64,000 bases of DNA, from contig OY821519.1 of NCBI GenBank assembly GCA_963682025.1, positions 189,843,253 to 189,907,252 of the forward strand. The letters run 5' to 3'. Shown piece by piece: positions 21,750 to 33,123 of the stretch (within the stretch, counting starts at the first letter, position 1; each line of letters starts with the position of its first letter). A program made the translations under genes and the position numbers. This stretch comes from Cordilura impudica. Its lineage: Eukaryota > Arthropoda > Insecta > Diptera > Scathophagidae. The notes beneath the pieces were generated by a model. The model saw only the letters and a program-made list of their open reading frames with translations. It ran no database searches and was not told where the DNA came from.

Positions 21750-24043
21750 CACTGCGAAAAAAGTGCGCTTTAAAATTAAATGTGAACATTTTCAAATTTT
21801 ATTTAAAGTGCATCAGTCTGAAGGTTCTTAAGAGGAGCAAAAAAAAAATATTTTGTGAAAGGGCTGAAGTTACTAAAGTGTTTACTCTTAATTTAAAAGT
21901 TAAAATTTAAGAATTTTTAATGTAAAATTCTTAAATTAAAAAATGTTCACTTTATTTTCTAATGACAAACTTTATATCTTAAAGTAATATATATTATTTA
22001 TAAAGTAATCACTTTAAAATTGTATTAAAAATGAATCCATTTAATTTTTAATTTTTAAACTTTAAAAAATAAAATTAAAACGTTCATTTTCAAAGTGTTA
22101 ACTTTAAAATGTAAAGTGTTCAATTTGCAAAAAAATTTAACGTTTATATATAAAGAGTTCACTTTATAAATCAAAGTGTCACTTTCTAACTTAAAGTGTT
22201 CACTTTAATATTGAAAGTTTTAGTTTTGAGTAAAAAGTGTTCACTTTAATTTTAAGGTTTTCACTTTAATATATAAAGTGTCAGTTAATTATTAAAAGTG
22301 TTCACTTTGACATTTAAAGTGTACAGTTTGTATTAAAAGTGATAACTTTTAAACTCAAAGTATCTTTGTTGGAATAAAACGTGAACACTATAAAACGCAA
22401 CGTAAATAATTTTATTTTCAATGTGCTTAAGTTTATTTTGAAAGTTCGACTTTAAATTGTACCATTAAAATAAAAAGGCGACATTTGTGTGATTTCGTTG
22501 GTGTGAACAAGATAAAAAATGATCAGTCAGGGTAAAATTATACAAGAAAGTGACAAGAAGTGACTCGGTGCGAATTCTTGGCAACGATATCCAAACTAAT
22601 GGGCAAGGTGCTTTAACATTCACGTGTGTTGTTGAAAAATCTACCAACGATAGTTTAAGTGAGGAAGATACGGATCTCCTTAATCTGCTAAAGGAGTTTG
22701 ATCTTGAAACAATTTTTCTTGACCTAAAAAGTAAGTAAAAATACGTAGGTAATATTAACACTTATACTACATCACTAATGTTCCTTAGATGCTGGAATAA
22801 CTTTTCGAAGTTTAAAATTTTTGTCAAAAGAAGACAATACGGAAGCAATAAGAAATACTGGTTTTCGAGCGGAGGTTTGAGAAAAGTTGTTTTTAGCCCA
22901 ACTCAAAAGTAAATATAATATTAATTTTGTAGCTTATTTGCGATGTTACGCACGTACATAGATACAATTCCCATTTCCATATTGCTATGTTTATAATTTA
23001 GCAAGCTGCTTTTTTGAGATGAAATAGAAGATGAAACGTTGGGCCAGACTCCGAAGATTGTTGATTGGCTAGAAAAAAAACCGTCACAACGTCTTGAAAT
23101 AATTCAATAAGAAGTGCATTTGAATCACAGGTAAGAATATACAAAGTTACAAAGTTTTGTATTGAATTTAATGGTATCCTGCATTGCAGCGCCTTTCAAC
23201 ATTTTTAAAGAGTAACTCAACCGGAAAACAACTTATTCAACATTATGAGGAAAGGGCATGTTTTACGAATAGGCAACGCGATGACCTCATAAATTAGAAG
23301 ATGTCATTTTAACAAAGGCAGAGCTTAGACCGGAATACTTTGCTAGTATTTTGGAGAAATAATTGGTAAATTTCCCAAAGAAAAAGAGACCCAGGTATTA
23401 TTAAAAACGATATATAAAGAGAACATATTATAAACTGATTTCTTTCAGGATTATTACTACATTCCTCGTCAAAGAAAAAAAACCCATCAGGCAAGCTCAA
23501 TTCCAAATATTTTAACTTAAAGACAATGATTAGAAGGAGTAGTCCATCTGCGGAAAGATCTCTTTCGAGTGAAGTACGTGATCCATTAGTGGAAGAAAAT
23601 TTTGAAGTTGACGAAACGCTGTCGTTATTTTTGAATAAAAAAAAAATGTGGATTAAAATCAATTAAAATAATGTGTTTACTTTAATGTTTATTGTAAAAG
23701 CTTTTAAATTGCATTTGAAAGTGTTCACATTTTAACTAAAAGCTAACGCTTTTAATTTGAGATTCAACGTGTTAGCTTTTAATTTAAATACAAAAATTTT
23801 TATATTGGGTTAAAAGTGTGAACTTTATAATCAAAAGTGTTTAAATTGTATGCGAAAATGCGGATATTCAAATATAAAGTTTTCACTTTAATATTCAAAG
23901 TGTTAACATTAATAATTTACATTTTAAAGCGTAAACTTTAAAATTAAATATTTTTCAATACGGCTGGTTTTCTTACATGAAAATTTTAAAATTTAAAGTC
24001 CCTTGTACTGGATTTAGAGTTTAAAGTGTCTCTTTTCTGAGTG
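21750..24043 (+). mobile_element. 2.3 kb TIR element with (TTAAAGTG..CACTTTAA) subterminal repeats and a SAM-like gene
   Basis: Inserted in an old family A copy, whose two halves resume on each side. The termini are CACTGCGAAAAAAGTGCGCT and, inverted, CACTCAGAAAAGAGACACTT, so the TIR is about 25 bp and imperfect. TA (or a longer ATAC/GTAT symmetry) flanks both ends. Subterminal zones (about 21757-22440 and 23680-24040) are packed with a near-palindromic motif based on AAAGTGTTCACTTTAA, around a dozen copies on the left and several degenerate ones on the right. The middle holds a five-exon gene. No DDE transposase is seen, so mobility probably depends on a partner or on a function not recognised here. 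Confidence 0.7.
22517..23666 (+). pseudogene. Five-exon SAM-domain-like gene (SAMD3-like), decayed, inside the 2.3 kb element
   Basis: Exon 1 (to 22730) ends SEEDTDLLNLLKEFDLETIF followed by LDLK. A 58-bp intron (22731-22788, GTAAG...TTAG) splices in phase to NAGITFRSLKFLSKED and ITFR-type sequence, together resembling a sterile alpha motif. Exon 3 (23002-23130) has DEIEDETLGQTPKIVDWLEK. Exon 4 (23190-23394) has STGKQLIQHYEERACFTNRQ, then ILTKAELRPEYFASILEK and NFPKEKET. Exon 5 (23449-23666) has DYYYIPRQRKKNPSGKLNSK and an acidic tail ending at 23666. Splice sites are good (GTAAG, TGCAG, TTTCAG), but stops and frameshifts occur in exons 1 to 4. I recall similar proteins annotated as SAM domain-containing protein 3-like in insects and fish. 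Function is unknown; it may be captured cargo or the element's own gene. Confidence 0.55.
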
Positions 24044-24155
24044 TATGTACAAACGGACACACGATAGGTGTAATAAAAGGTGGGTTATTTATTTTTGGTA
24101 ATTTCAAACAGCAGAAACTCATTATAGTTTGACTACAGAGTGATAAAGGGTATAC
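24044..24155 (-). repeat. Old family A copy 6, right part
   Basis: Continues the copy from 21749: GTACAAACGGACACACG, GGTGGGTTATTTATTTTTGG, CAAACAGCAGAAACTCATTA and TGATAAAGGGTATAC. Its match to the 5' region of family A proves that 21750-24043 is an insertion. Confidence 0.65.
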
Positions 24156-24441
24156 AAATTTATAACACAATTTTAGTTTTTCTTAAATAAGTAGCTCGTC
24201 TGATATTTAGTAGACTTGGATTTTAATGTTTCTAATAAAATAATAAACATAAATTTTAGATAACAAAAAATTCCCTCGACAGTCAATTATATTACATGAA
24301 ATTTTGTGATCTTCCATATAGTGTCCTCGTATATTTAATATCGTAATATAATATCATAACATTTGTAGTTTGGCATATATATTTCTGTGGTCACAAGGCA
24401 TTATAGCTAAAGTCTGTTTTTTTCAGCATTTCTGTAGAGTT

Positions 24442-25096
24442 TTTATACCCTATACCACTATGTGGTCAGGGTATAATGCCTAGACCCACCTTTTATTATA
24501 TCAGTTTCTGAATTATAATTACTTTCTGGGCCGATTTAGCGATGTCCGTCCGTCATTCCGTCAATCCATTTGACTATGTGTCCATGTAAACCTTGTAATC
24601 AAACTGCAGGCCGCAAATATGAATATAATTTGGTGAAATTTACTGTATAAAATTCTATTCCCTATACAAATGATCCTTATGAGATCGGCTTAAATTGCCA
24701 TAATATTCAATTTATCATATAGATCTCGGTCAAATTCGGTTTTTGTATGGTTATTACATCCATTTATCAATAGTCCAAAAATTGTTAGTCATAGCGCCCA
24801 TATGAAGCTTATTCCCAATCTTCACTTAAATCTATCAAAAAACAAAAATATTGCACAGACTTTTCACAAATTTGGTTTATATATGTTTTTGCAAAAAATA
24901 AGTTACTTTGATATATATAGTCAGGATTGCTCAATTCTTCGACCAAATCCCCATATAAATATATCATCCGATTATGAACTTTTTCAAGAAAATTTGGTTT
25001 ATGCTTATTTTCTATATGTAATTAGTTAGACACATGAGATAGAGTCTCTATATGGTGTCGTATTGTCGGTCTAGACCGACTAAAATTTTCTTATGT
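24442..25096 (+). repeat. DINE-1/mini-me-like element (family A), copy 7
   Basis: Diverged plus copy with several internal deletions (about 655 bp). It keeps TTTATACCCTATACCACTAT at the left and GTCGGTCTAGACCGACT with TTTTCTTA at the right. The GTCC tract is short and interrupted (GTCCGTCCGTCATTCCGTC). Confidence 0.8.
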
Positions 25097-25556
25097 AAAA
25101 TTCAATTTTTTATCGGACATCAGGTAGTACTGATAATTAAATTTTAATTAGGCATTAAATTTAAGTGCAGCAAGTGTTAAAAACGAATTAAGCAATGTGT
25201 AGTAATTAAGATTTTATAAGATTGCTCATATATTTAATTATTTTGGTAGTTAGTTGTTGCAAAATCATCAAGCAAGAAACATGAAATTTTGTAGTTGGAG
25301 TCTGAAGACCACAGTAATATCAACTTAAATTTGTCATAACTAGACTTTAGCTGTTGACCACAGATCTATATGACATAGCTGAATCTACTCAGTGATGAGT
25401 CAAGTGCTAATTGCAAATAACAGCACAAATTGTAATAGGGTACGGGTAAGAGTGTTAAGTTCAGCTGTGCTGAATCCTGGTACCCTCCAAACACAAGAAC
25501 ACTAATTTTAAATTGTTAGATTTTTTACAAAGATGTTGAAAATTAATAAAAAAAAA

Positions 25557-26332
25557 CAAGTAAGAAAATTATAGTCGGTCTAGACCGACTATACGATACC
25601 CTATACCATGCGCTCAGAGACCCTATCTCTTAGACCCAACTAACTGGACCTAGAAAATAAGCAAAAACCAAATTTGAGTGGGATTTTTATTAATTTTTTT
25701 GGCTGCAGATATGAAAAAGTTCATATCGGACGCTATATCTATATGGGGACTAGGTCCACAAATCGACCGATCCTGATCATGTTTGGTAAAGTCTCTTGTA
25801 TTTTGCAAAAATATATACAAACAAAATCTGAGAAGAATCAGTGCAATATTTGTGTTTTTTAATAGATTTAAGTGAAGATCGGGAAGCAACTCTATATGGG
25901 GCCAAAGGGATCATTTTTGGACTACTCATTAATGGACGTAATGAACGCATACAAAACCCAATTTGATAAGATCTATATGACAATATGGATCTTATGGCAA
26001 TTTATGTCGATTTCATAGGTGTAATTTGTATGGGGGCTAGGTCTGAACATGGACCGATTCTCACCAATTTCAATAGCGTTCATCCCATGGCTGATAGAAG
26101 CTTATATACCAAATTTCATCAAAATATATTCATATTTGCGACCTGCAGTTTGATTACAAGGTTTACATGGACACACAGACGGACGGACGGACGGACGGAC
26201 GGACGGACATTGTTAAATTTTTTCTGATTCGATCGGTATAATTAAAGATGGGTCTAGGTCAAATATTTTTGGTTGTTACAAACAGCAGCACAAAGTCATT
26301 ATACCCAAACCACATAGTGGTATAGGGTATAA
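25557..26332 (-). repeat. DINE-1/mini-me-like element (family A), copy 8
   Basis: Well-preserved minus copy. AAGTAAGAAAATTATAGTC and the perfect palindrome open it at 25558, there are about seven GACG units at 26177-26208, and GGTATAGGGTATAA closes it. Confidence 0.88.
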
Positions 26333-26379
26333 TTAGGAATTTTTTATGCATGTATAGCTTTTAGTACAATACATACAAA

Positions 26380-26756
26380 CTAGCAGATTCCAGCCCTCGA
26401 AATTCGAGCGCAAATACTAGGAAATTTTATTTTTTCATTAAATAGAAACCCTAAAAGTATGCTAATTAATTATAGCCAATTCACAAATCAACACAAAAAA
26501 CCAAATCATTTTTATTACAAACACATTAACAAATTTAATAAACACACACATAGCATTGTATAATTTTATGTATGTGTTAGTAGCAAATTTAAATGCAATT
26601 TACTCAAAATAAAGGAAAAAATTTAAAAATCTGTAAATCAGCAAATCGGCTGAAAAGAAATACCTTTTAAATAATATACGTTTGGTCAAAATCGGCATAA
26701 AACGGTAGAACAAAACATCAGTCACAAAAAATCCCTTAATCTATTAATATTATAGA
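26380..26756 (-). mobile_element. Non-autonomous Helitron (family B)
   Basis: CTAG at 26380-26383, 12 nt, then CTCGAAATTCGAG hairpin; the 5' end TCTATAATATTAATAG is at 26756. 377 bp, non-coding, inserted shortly after family A copy 8. Confidence 0.85.
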
Positions 26757-26927
26757 TATATGTTGATATTCTTAAAGAAAGTAAGAGCATAAATATCTTG
26801 CATATTCTCTTACTGTCATCGATATATCATTCGTTCCCATATAAAAAAAAAAGCAAGCAAACAAAAATGTGTATGAATCCCTGATACCATATTCAGTTAC
26901 GTTAAACATGTTTCACTATTTGTAGTT

Positions 26928-27590
26928 TTTTATACGCTATACCACTATGTGGTTAGGCTATAATGATTTTGTGCTGATGTTTGCAACTACAAAAATACTT
27001 GACCTAGACCGATATTCTATTATACTGATGGTCTCAGAATCACTTTCTGCATGCAAACATTTTAATTAGACTACAGGTCGCAAATATGGATATATTTTGA
27101 TGAAACTTAGTAAGTAAGTCTATCGGTCATAGGATGAACGCTGTTGAAATTGGTAGAAATCGGTTCATGTTCACACCTAATCCCCAAACAAATATCCCTT
27201 TTGAAATCGATTTAAATTGCCATAATATCCAAATTATCATATAGATCTGGGTCAAATTGGGTTTGTGTAAGGTCATTACATCCATTTACCAGTTGTCCAA
27301 AAACAAACCCTATAGGACAACTCTTGGTCATAGCCCCATATGAAGCTGATTTCCGGTATTCACTTAAGTCTATTAAAAACAAATACATTGAACAGATTTT
27401 TCTCAAATTTGGTGTGTGTATATTTTCGAAAATAAATAAGTGACCTTACTGAATGTGTCCTGGCCATTTATCGTCCCCATACAAATATAGCATCCGATGT
27501 GAAGTTTTCATATCCGAAAGCAAAGAAATTAAACGCGTGGTATAGGGTATCGTATAGTTGGTCTAGACTGACTATAATTTTCTTACGTGT
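26928..27590 (+). repeat. DINE-1/mini-me-like element (family A), copy 9
   Basis: Diverged plus copy. It has lost the GTCC tract entirely (TTTCTGCATGCAAACATTTT bridges the site). The left end is TATACGCTATACC and the right palindrome is decayed (GTTGGTCTAGACTGAC). Confidence 0.75.
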
Positions 27591-27699
27591 GTTATATGAA
27601 ATTTTATACGAGTAAATTTACATTTTCATGCTTAACAATGTCATTCCTCGTCTGTTCAAATTCAATAACAAACTGCTCCAGGTTATGACGAATATTTTA

Positions 27700-27852
27700 A
27701 GCCACCTATTGCGGACAGGCGTACATCGCCAGATCGATTACTCCTCTTATAGGGATCAAGTTTATGGTGTTTCCGGAATTTATTTCGATGAGTTTCTAAC
27801 ACATTGACAAAGTGATATATACCCTCTGCACGGTCGTGGGAAGGGTATAAAA
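27700..27852 (+). repeat. Family E fragment (3' part)
   Basis: GGACAGGCGTACATCGCCAG, TCCTCTTATAGGGATCAAG, then TATATACCCTCTGCACGG and GGAAGGGTATAAAAA. It corresponds to 11590-11727 with the (GACG) tract reduced. Confidence 0.6.
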
Positions 27853-30477
27853 AATGGAATGCGGTGGAAAAACTTTGAGATCAGATATGGTCTCATAATA
27901 GGAAACGAAGTGATCTTATGGCATTATCGATGACAATAATAGTATTGCAATTTAACGCTACCGTTAAAAGTGGAAGTTATAGATTAAAAAAAAAACAATT
28001 CAAATAATTGAAATCAAAATCGAAATAATATAAACAAGCAAAGTATATAACTTATTGGTTTAATAATATGATTAAAAATTTACAAAAGAAACAACAACAT
28101 TTATAGTAAAATCCAACTGAAATCGAATTGTTATTCTACTCTCTAATATTCCGTACATATCTCATTTCTTTAATGTAATAAACCCTAGAGTTTGAAATGA
28201 TACTCTCAGCTGCTAAAAATACATGACCTAGACTCTCCTGTTGTTACACCGATGCACTCATTTTCTTAGTCATGTTTGTCCGCTTACCTCTGTGTTCGTG
28301 TGAGTGTATGTGTCTGTTGACACTTTAAGTACAGATTTGTACTTAATAAAACTGTAGGTCGCAAATACTCCAATAACGTTGTTTGGCTGAAATTGAAATT
28401 CGTAATAACAAAAAAATAATAAATTATTGAACTTTAAATGTTATAATTTTTACATGCAACAACAACTACTACAATAAAATCCAATTTAAATCAAATTGTA
28501 ATTCAACTCTCTATAAAAACGAAATTATTTTTGTAAGCATATCGCATTCCCTTAATATTTGTTTTTTTTTATTTTTGCAAAAAAAAAAAAAAATTGAGAC
28601 GACCGACGCGACGTGTCTTACTAGACAAATGTTAATAAATATTAAATTTTAACGTACACATGTACGTACGTATGTACATATGTATGTTTGGATTTGAAAA
28701 AAAATATATATGTATATATACCTACCAATATATAATTAAAAAGACATGGAAAATTGTATATGAATTGACTAGACACTGATTTTGCTAAACTCGTTTCAAA
28801 ATTTCTAGGGTATAGAAAGTCTAACGAAGGGGGTATCAATCTGAAATTAGGACAATTAACTAAATACGAGTACGAAACAATTGCAAATTCACAAAGTACT
28901 AAGGAATACATAGTATTGTTTTGTATTGTACTGTATTGTATTTTATTGCATTGCATTGTATTGTATTTTAATAATAGCACATATTCAGTATCAATTTACA
29001 GAACTAATAAAAGTGTTTACACACTCATTTGCACATGATGCATTTAAATGTATTCATTCCCTTGAATTGATTCTTTATGATTTTTATTGCAAACAAGTCT
29101 ATGGTTTCAAAGTTTGTGATAGTGTTGCTGCCGCAGAGGCATTTAAAAATACGCAGTGGATCATTGGGTCACAAGAGAATCTTGATCTTCTTTTTTTTTA
29201 TTGTTAAACTATATGCTCTCTTTTTTTTAGATTTTGTTATGAATCCTGTTTATATTTTGTTATTTACATTACTATACATCGCATTTTATTATTATTTGTA
29301 TTCCCATGCATTTTCACATAAATATGGCCCGATAAATAATTAGCCTAAGACGCATTTACTTAACAAAAAAAAAAAAAAACAATAAACAATTATAAGAAGA
29401 ACTGGCAGACAACGACGTTCTCCAGATCAGCATGCCTTTTTTTTAAAAATTTTTATATGCTGAATATGAAAATAATAATTAGGATTCAAAATTAGTTTCA
29501 TTTTTGCAAAAATGGACAGAAACCAATCTTTCTGCTATTCATAGTAAGAGTTGCGACTTAGTTTTTTTCACTGCTCCCATTTATTCTGCTTTTGGAACAT
29601 CTCGAAAAATAGTCCAGCAATAATCCGCCAACACTGAAACGTTCCAATTGCCCTCAGGCCATTTTTCCATTATTCAATAAACTCAAAAAAAAAAAAAAAA
29701 AAAAAAACAATCGGGAAACACGGTTTTTAAATGATTGAGGAGATGGGAGGAGGATTGGAAACAATGTTGCCATAAATGTATTTTATTGAATGGGGATTAT
29801 TTTGAAGGTGATGAAATTGCTTTGGAGAATAAATGCAGAGTTTTCATTTAATAAAAAACATTAAATTAAAATTCTAGTTAACAAAAAAAAAAATTATAAC
29901 GACCATACACTGGTGACTTCAGGAAACCATTCATTTAGTTATTTGAGTACATCATCGTCATCATCCTCTTGCGGCCCTTAATGCTCCAAATTTTGTCGTA
30001 AACTTTATTTCTAAAATACCATCGCAAGAATAAGAACGGGCAGAGTCACGTCTGGGAAACTCGCAGGGTATTCTATAGCATCAGGTCAGACATCGGTTCT
30101 TCCTCATTGTGTCACAAGAAAAAATTCTGTTTCTGCCGTCTATTGTTATCGTGAATAGTACTTTAAACTTTTAAAAACTTTTATCAAAGAAAACAAAAGC
30201 ACTGCTTTATTTGAAGGTTATATCCTAAAGTATGCTTAATTATAAATAATTAAAATAATCATTTCATGAAAATATCGAAAATGTAATTGTCAGCAAATTT
30301 TTCCGCACTCTGCCATAGAGTAATGAAAGAAAAAGTATATTTCACTGAAATAAAATTAAATCATTTAAGCGTGCTTATAAGTATTTATATTGCTGCCACG
30401 TGTCTATAGCATATATTCTTATGGTCGAGTCCTCAATGTCGTTATAATTCATGAAACGGTTTGTGTATTTATAAATA
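27853..30477. other. Gene-free stretch
   Basis: AT-rich, with A-runs at 28577-28593 and 29682-29706 and a CATGTACGTACGTATGTAC-type repeat at 28655-28690. Frames of up to about 110 codons occur on both strands but show no recognisable motif and are T- or A-biased, so I do not call genes. Confidence 0.5.
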
Positions 30478-30805
30478 CTCGCAGATCACAGCCCTCGAAA
30501 TTCGAGTGCAAATTATAGGAAACTTTATATTTTTCATTAAATAAAGAACCTAAAGTTATGCTAATCAATTATAGCCAATTCACAAATCAACACAAAATAC
30601 AATATCATTATTATTACAAATACATTAACAAATTTAATAAACACACATATAGCATTGTATAATTTTATGTATGTGTTTGCTAATAAAAATTTAAATCTGC
30701 AAAACGGCTAAAAAGAAATACCTTTCAAGTAATATACGTTCGGTCAAAATCGGGTAGAACAAAACATCGGTCACAAGAAATCGCGTAGGCTATTAATATT
30801 ATAGA
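30478..30805 (-). mobile_element. Non-autonomous Helitron (family B), shortened
   Basis: 3' end CTCG (CTAG mutated) with the CTCGAAATTCGAG hairpin; 5' end TCTATAATATTAATAG at 30805. About 45 bp shorter than other copies, from a deletion in the CTTTAAATGCA region. Confidence 0.8.
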
Positions 30806-31111
30806 TATTAATTTTTACTATTAAATATATTAAGACAGGAGACATCAGGATAAGATTGTTCTTATATATTTATAAGATTCATTAAAAATCATTGTAATCT
30901 ATTTTATAGATATCGATGTTCATGATTTTGCACCATAGAATAATAAATATGTAGTTACTTAGTCGGAACTTGCTCCACGATCTCCCAAAAAATGACATCT
31001 CGGATATAAACAGTGATAGAGAAATTAATATAGAACTTTTGATATTTCGTTGATATTGCCTATGCCTATACAGTCAATAATTTTGGTGACTTAAAAAACT
31101 TCCCACATACA

Positions 31112-31167
<56 letters not shown>

Positions 31168-31924
31168 TCGTACATACACAGTTATTTATAAATGTTCAAA
31201 TAAAGTGCATAATAAATTTGTTGTTTTTGTTATTATAACAATAAGGATTCCCCTCCACGATTGAATTTATTTCTACTTCAATTTAATTTATTTTCCTGTT
31301 TTACACCTTTTTCTCCGCTTAGTTGTAGAATGTAAAAAAATACTCAGAATAAAAATTTTTCCACAACTTCTGAAGATAAAGCATCCAGAGTTGTAAAAAT
31401 AATCTCGTATTTTTACACTATGACACACTGTGGCTAGAGGACAGGGTATTGTTAGTTGTTGCGAATGTTTGATACACACAGAACATTCTGACAAGAAACA
31501 TTCTTATTGTATCGATCGTCTTCGAATCACTCATATTTATCAGATTAGATTATACTAATGTTGACCGCCATTACGCGCCCATATTATGAAATCCTTAGGA
31601 CTTTTAATTGATACTTGTCTGTTTCTCATTTCGAAATTAATGGCACTTAACATAATGATTTTCTGATAAACCACCAAATTTATCTTTTAACCAGCTCACA
31701 TAATATAGTATTAATATCAAGACTTGAAATGAACTCTGAAATGGCTTTCTGAATATCAGAAAAGCTATGGAGGATTTCTATACCGGCATACTCCTCCTAT
31801 ACTGCAATGCCTTGAATTAACTGCTTGAAAAAGCATTAAAGTTAAGCAAATATTGTTAAGTTGACAATTTCACTTCTTTCATACTTATTGAAATATTATA
31901 ATAATATAATTATAATTATAAATA
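30806..31924. other. No gene recognised; contains (TA)n
   Basis: A (TA) run of about 50 bp lies at 31116-31166. The rest shows no conserved frame. Confidence 0.5.
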
Positions 31925-32080
31925 TTAGCAGATTCCAGCGCTCGAAATTCGAGTGCAATTTCTAGGCAGCTTTATTTTTCAACTTAGCCAATTCCCAAAC
32001 CAACACTTTTGTGGTTTATTATTATTGTGAATGAAGATAATAAACTCATTAACAAGTTTAATAAAACACACATAGCATAT
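31925..32080 (-). repeat. Helitron family B, part 1 (interrupted by the 3,960-bp element)
   Basis: 3' hairpin end (TTAG for CTAG, GCGCTCGAAATTCGAG) through CACATAGCATAT. It belongs to the same subfamily as the 54915 copy (TTTCTAGGCAGCTTTA and GTTTATTATTATTGTGAATG variants). The remainder is at 36041-36241. Confidence 0.85.
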
Positions 32081-32938
32081 CGAGGGCTTGTATTCAAAAA
32101 GTGCTATCTACATTTGACAGCAATATTAATTATTGATTTCAAACTGTTCTCTGATATAATGGGTAAAAACATATGAAATCAACCAATGAGTTGACTGCAC
32201 CGATTTCGAATTGGATGAATTTTGGTACGAAGGGAAAGTTAAACATAATAATAGCGTTTGCCAACTTTCAGTGTCGTAGCTCTCGTATTTTCAGAATTAT
32301 GGCCATTCCAAGTTGGCAAAAATCAATAAAAATGCACTCAGATACCTTAACACAATTTTTAATATCTCGAAAAGTATTCATTGTACGTTAATAATCAAGG
32401 GCTCATTTTACAGACTAAAACATGCGCCATTCCAAAAAAAATTTTTTTTCAAATTTTCGATCAAGGATAATGTAAATAAAAAAGGACTAAAATTTCCAAA
32501 GGATATTTCTCGAAAATCAATATTTTTAAAAATTTCAAAAAAATATATGTTAATTCTTATTATGTTTTGTACAAGTATGTCAAATTTCAATGTGGGGTCT
32601 TTATTACAACATGAGTTATTAAGAAAAAAGCAGGCGAAGGTTTATGTATTTCATGAAATGTACCAAAATACAAAAAGGTGACAAATTACAAAAAGAAGGA
32701 CATATCAAATGTAACGGAACTTTTTCGACTTTACAACCTAGACGAAATATTTATTGCCTGTTCACACAAAAAATTTACAAATATTTTATGACCTGTGGTC
32801 GGCTTATTGGCAGTAGCAAATTCAGTCCCTATTTAAAAAACATTTTATGACCCGTAGTTCACGCAAATTTTCCAATTCAAGAAAAGCAAGGCGTGTATTT
32901 TTTTACCTGTAATCTATTTTTTGTACCAAAAAAAACAG

Positions 32939-32977
32939 TATAAATCGTTCAGAGACTGTAAGTCAAACTTCAGTTGA
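32939..32977 (+). promoter_or_regulatory. TATA box and initiator of the transposase-like gene
   Basis: TATAAATC at 32939-32946 and TCAGTT at 32970-32975, so the predicted +1 A (32972) is 33 nt from the first T of the TATA box. This is standard fly core-promoter spacing. The predicted 5' leader is 152 nt to the ATG at 33124 (or 173 nt to the ATG at 33145). Confidence 0.65.
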
Positions 32978-33123
32978 ATACTAGATTTCATAAGTGCTAA
33001 ACGTCAAAGTGTTATAGTGTTAAAGTGACTTGATCGTTTGAAAAAACAAAAAAAAGAGACTAAATATTTAAATAATTTATAATTATTGTCAATACAAAAA
33101 AGTCGTGCACAATTCATTCGGTT

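Noticed and set aside
28642..29343. Frames of 88-112 codons on both strands
   Set aside because: Low-complexity, T-rich or A-rich sequence with no conserved motif; both strands are equally open.
31116..31166. (TA)n tract as a functional element
   Set aside because: A simple microsatellite; no flanking structure suggests more.
32313..32681. 122-codon frame, repeated on the minus strand at 35349-35717
   Set aside because: The duplicate frame comes from the 473-bp inverted arms. AT-rich, no motif, so treated as non-coding arm sequence, although a small conserved peptide cannot be excluded.
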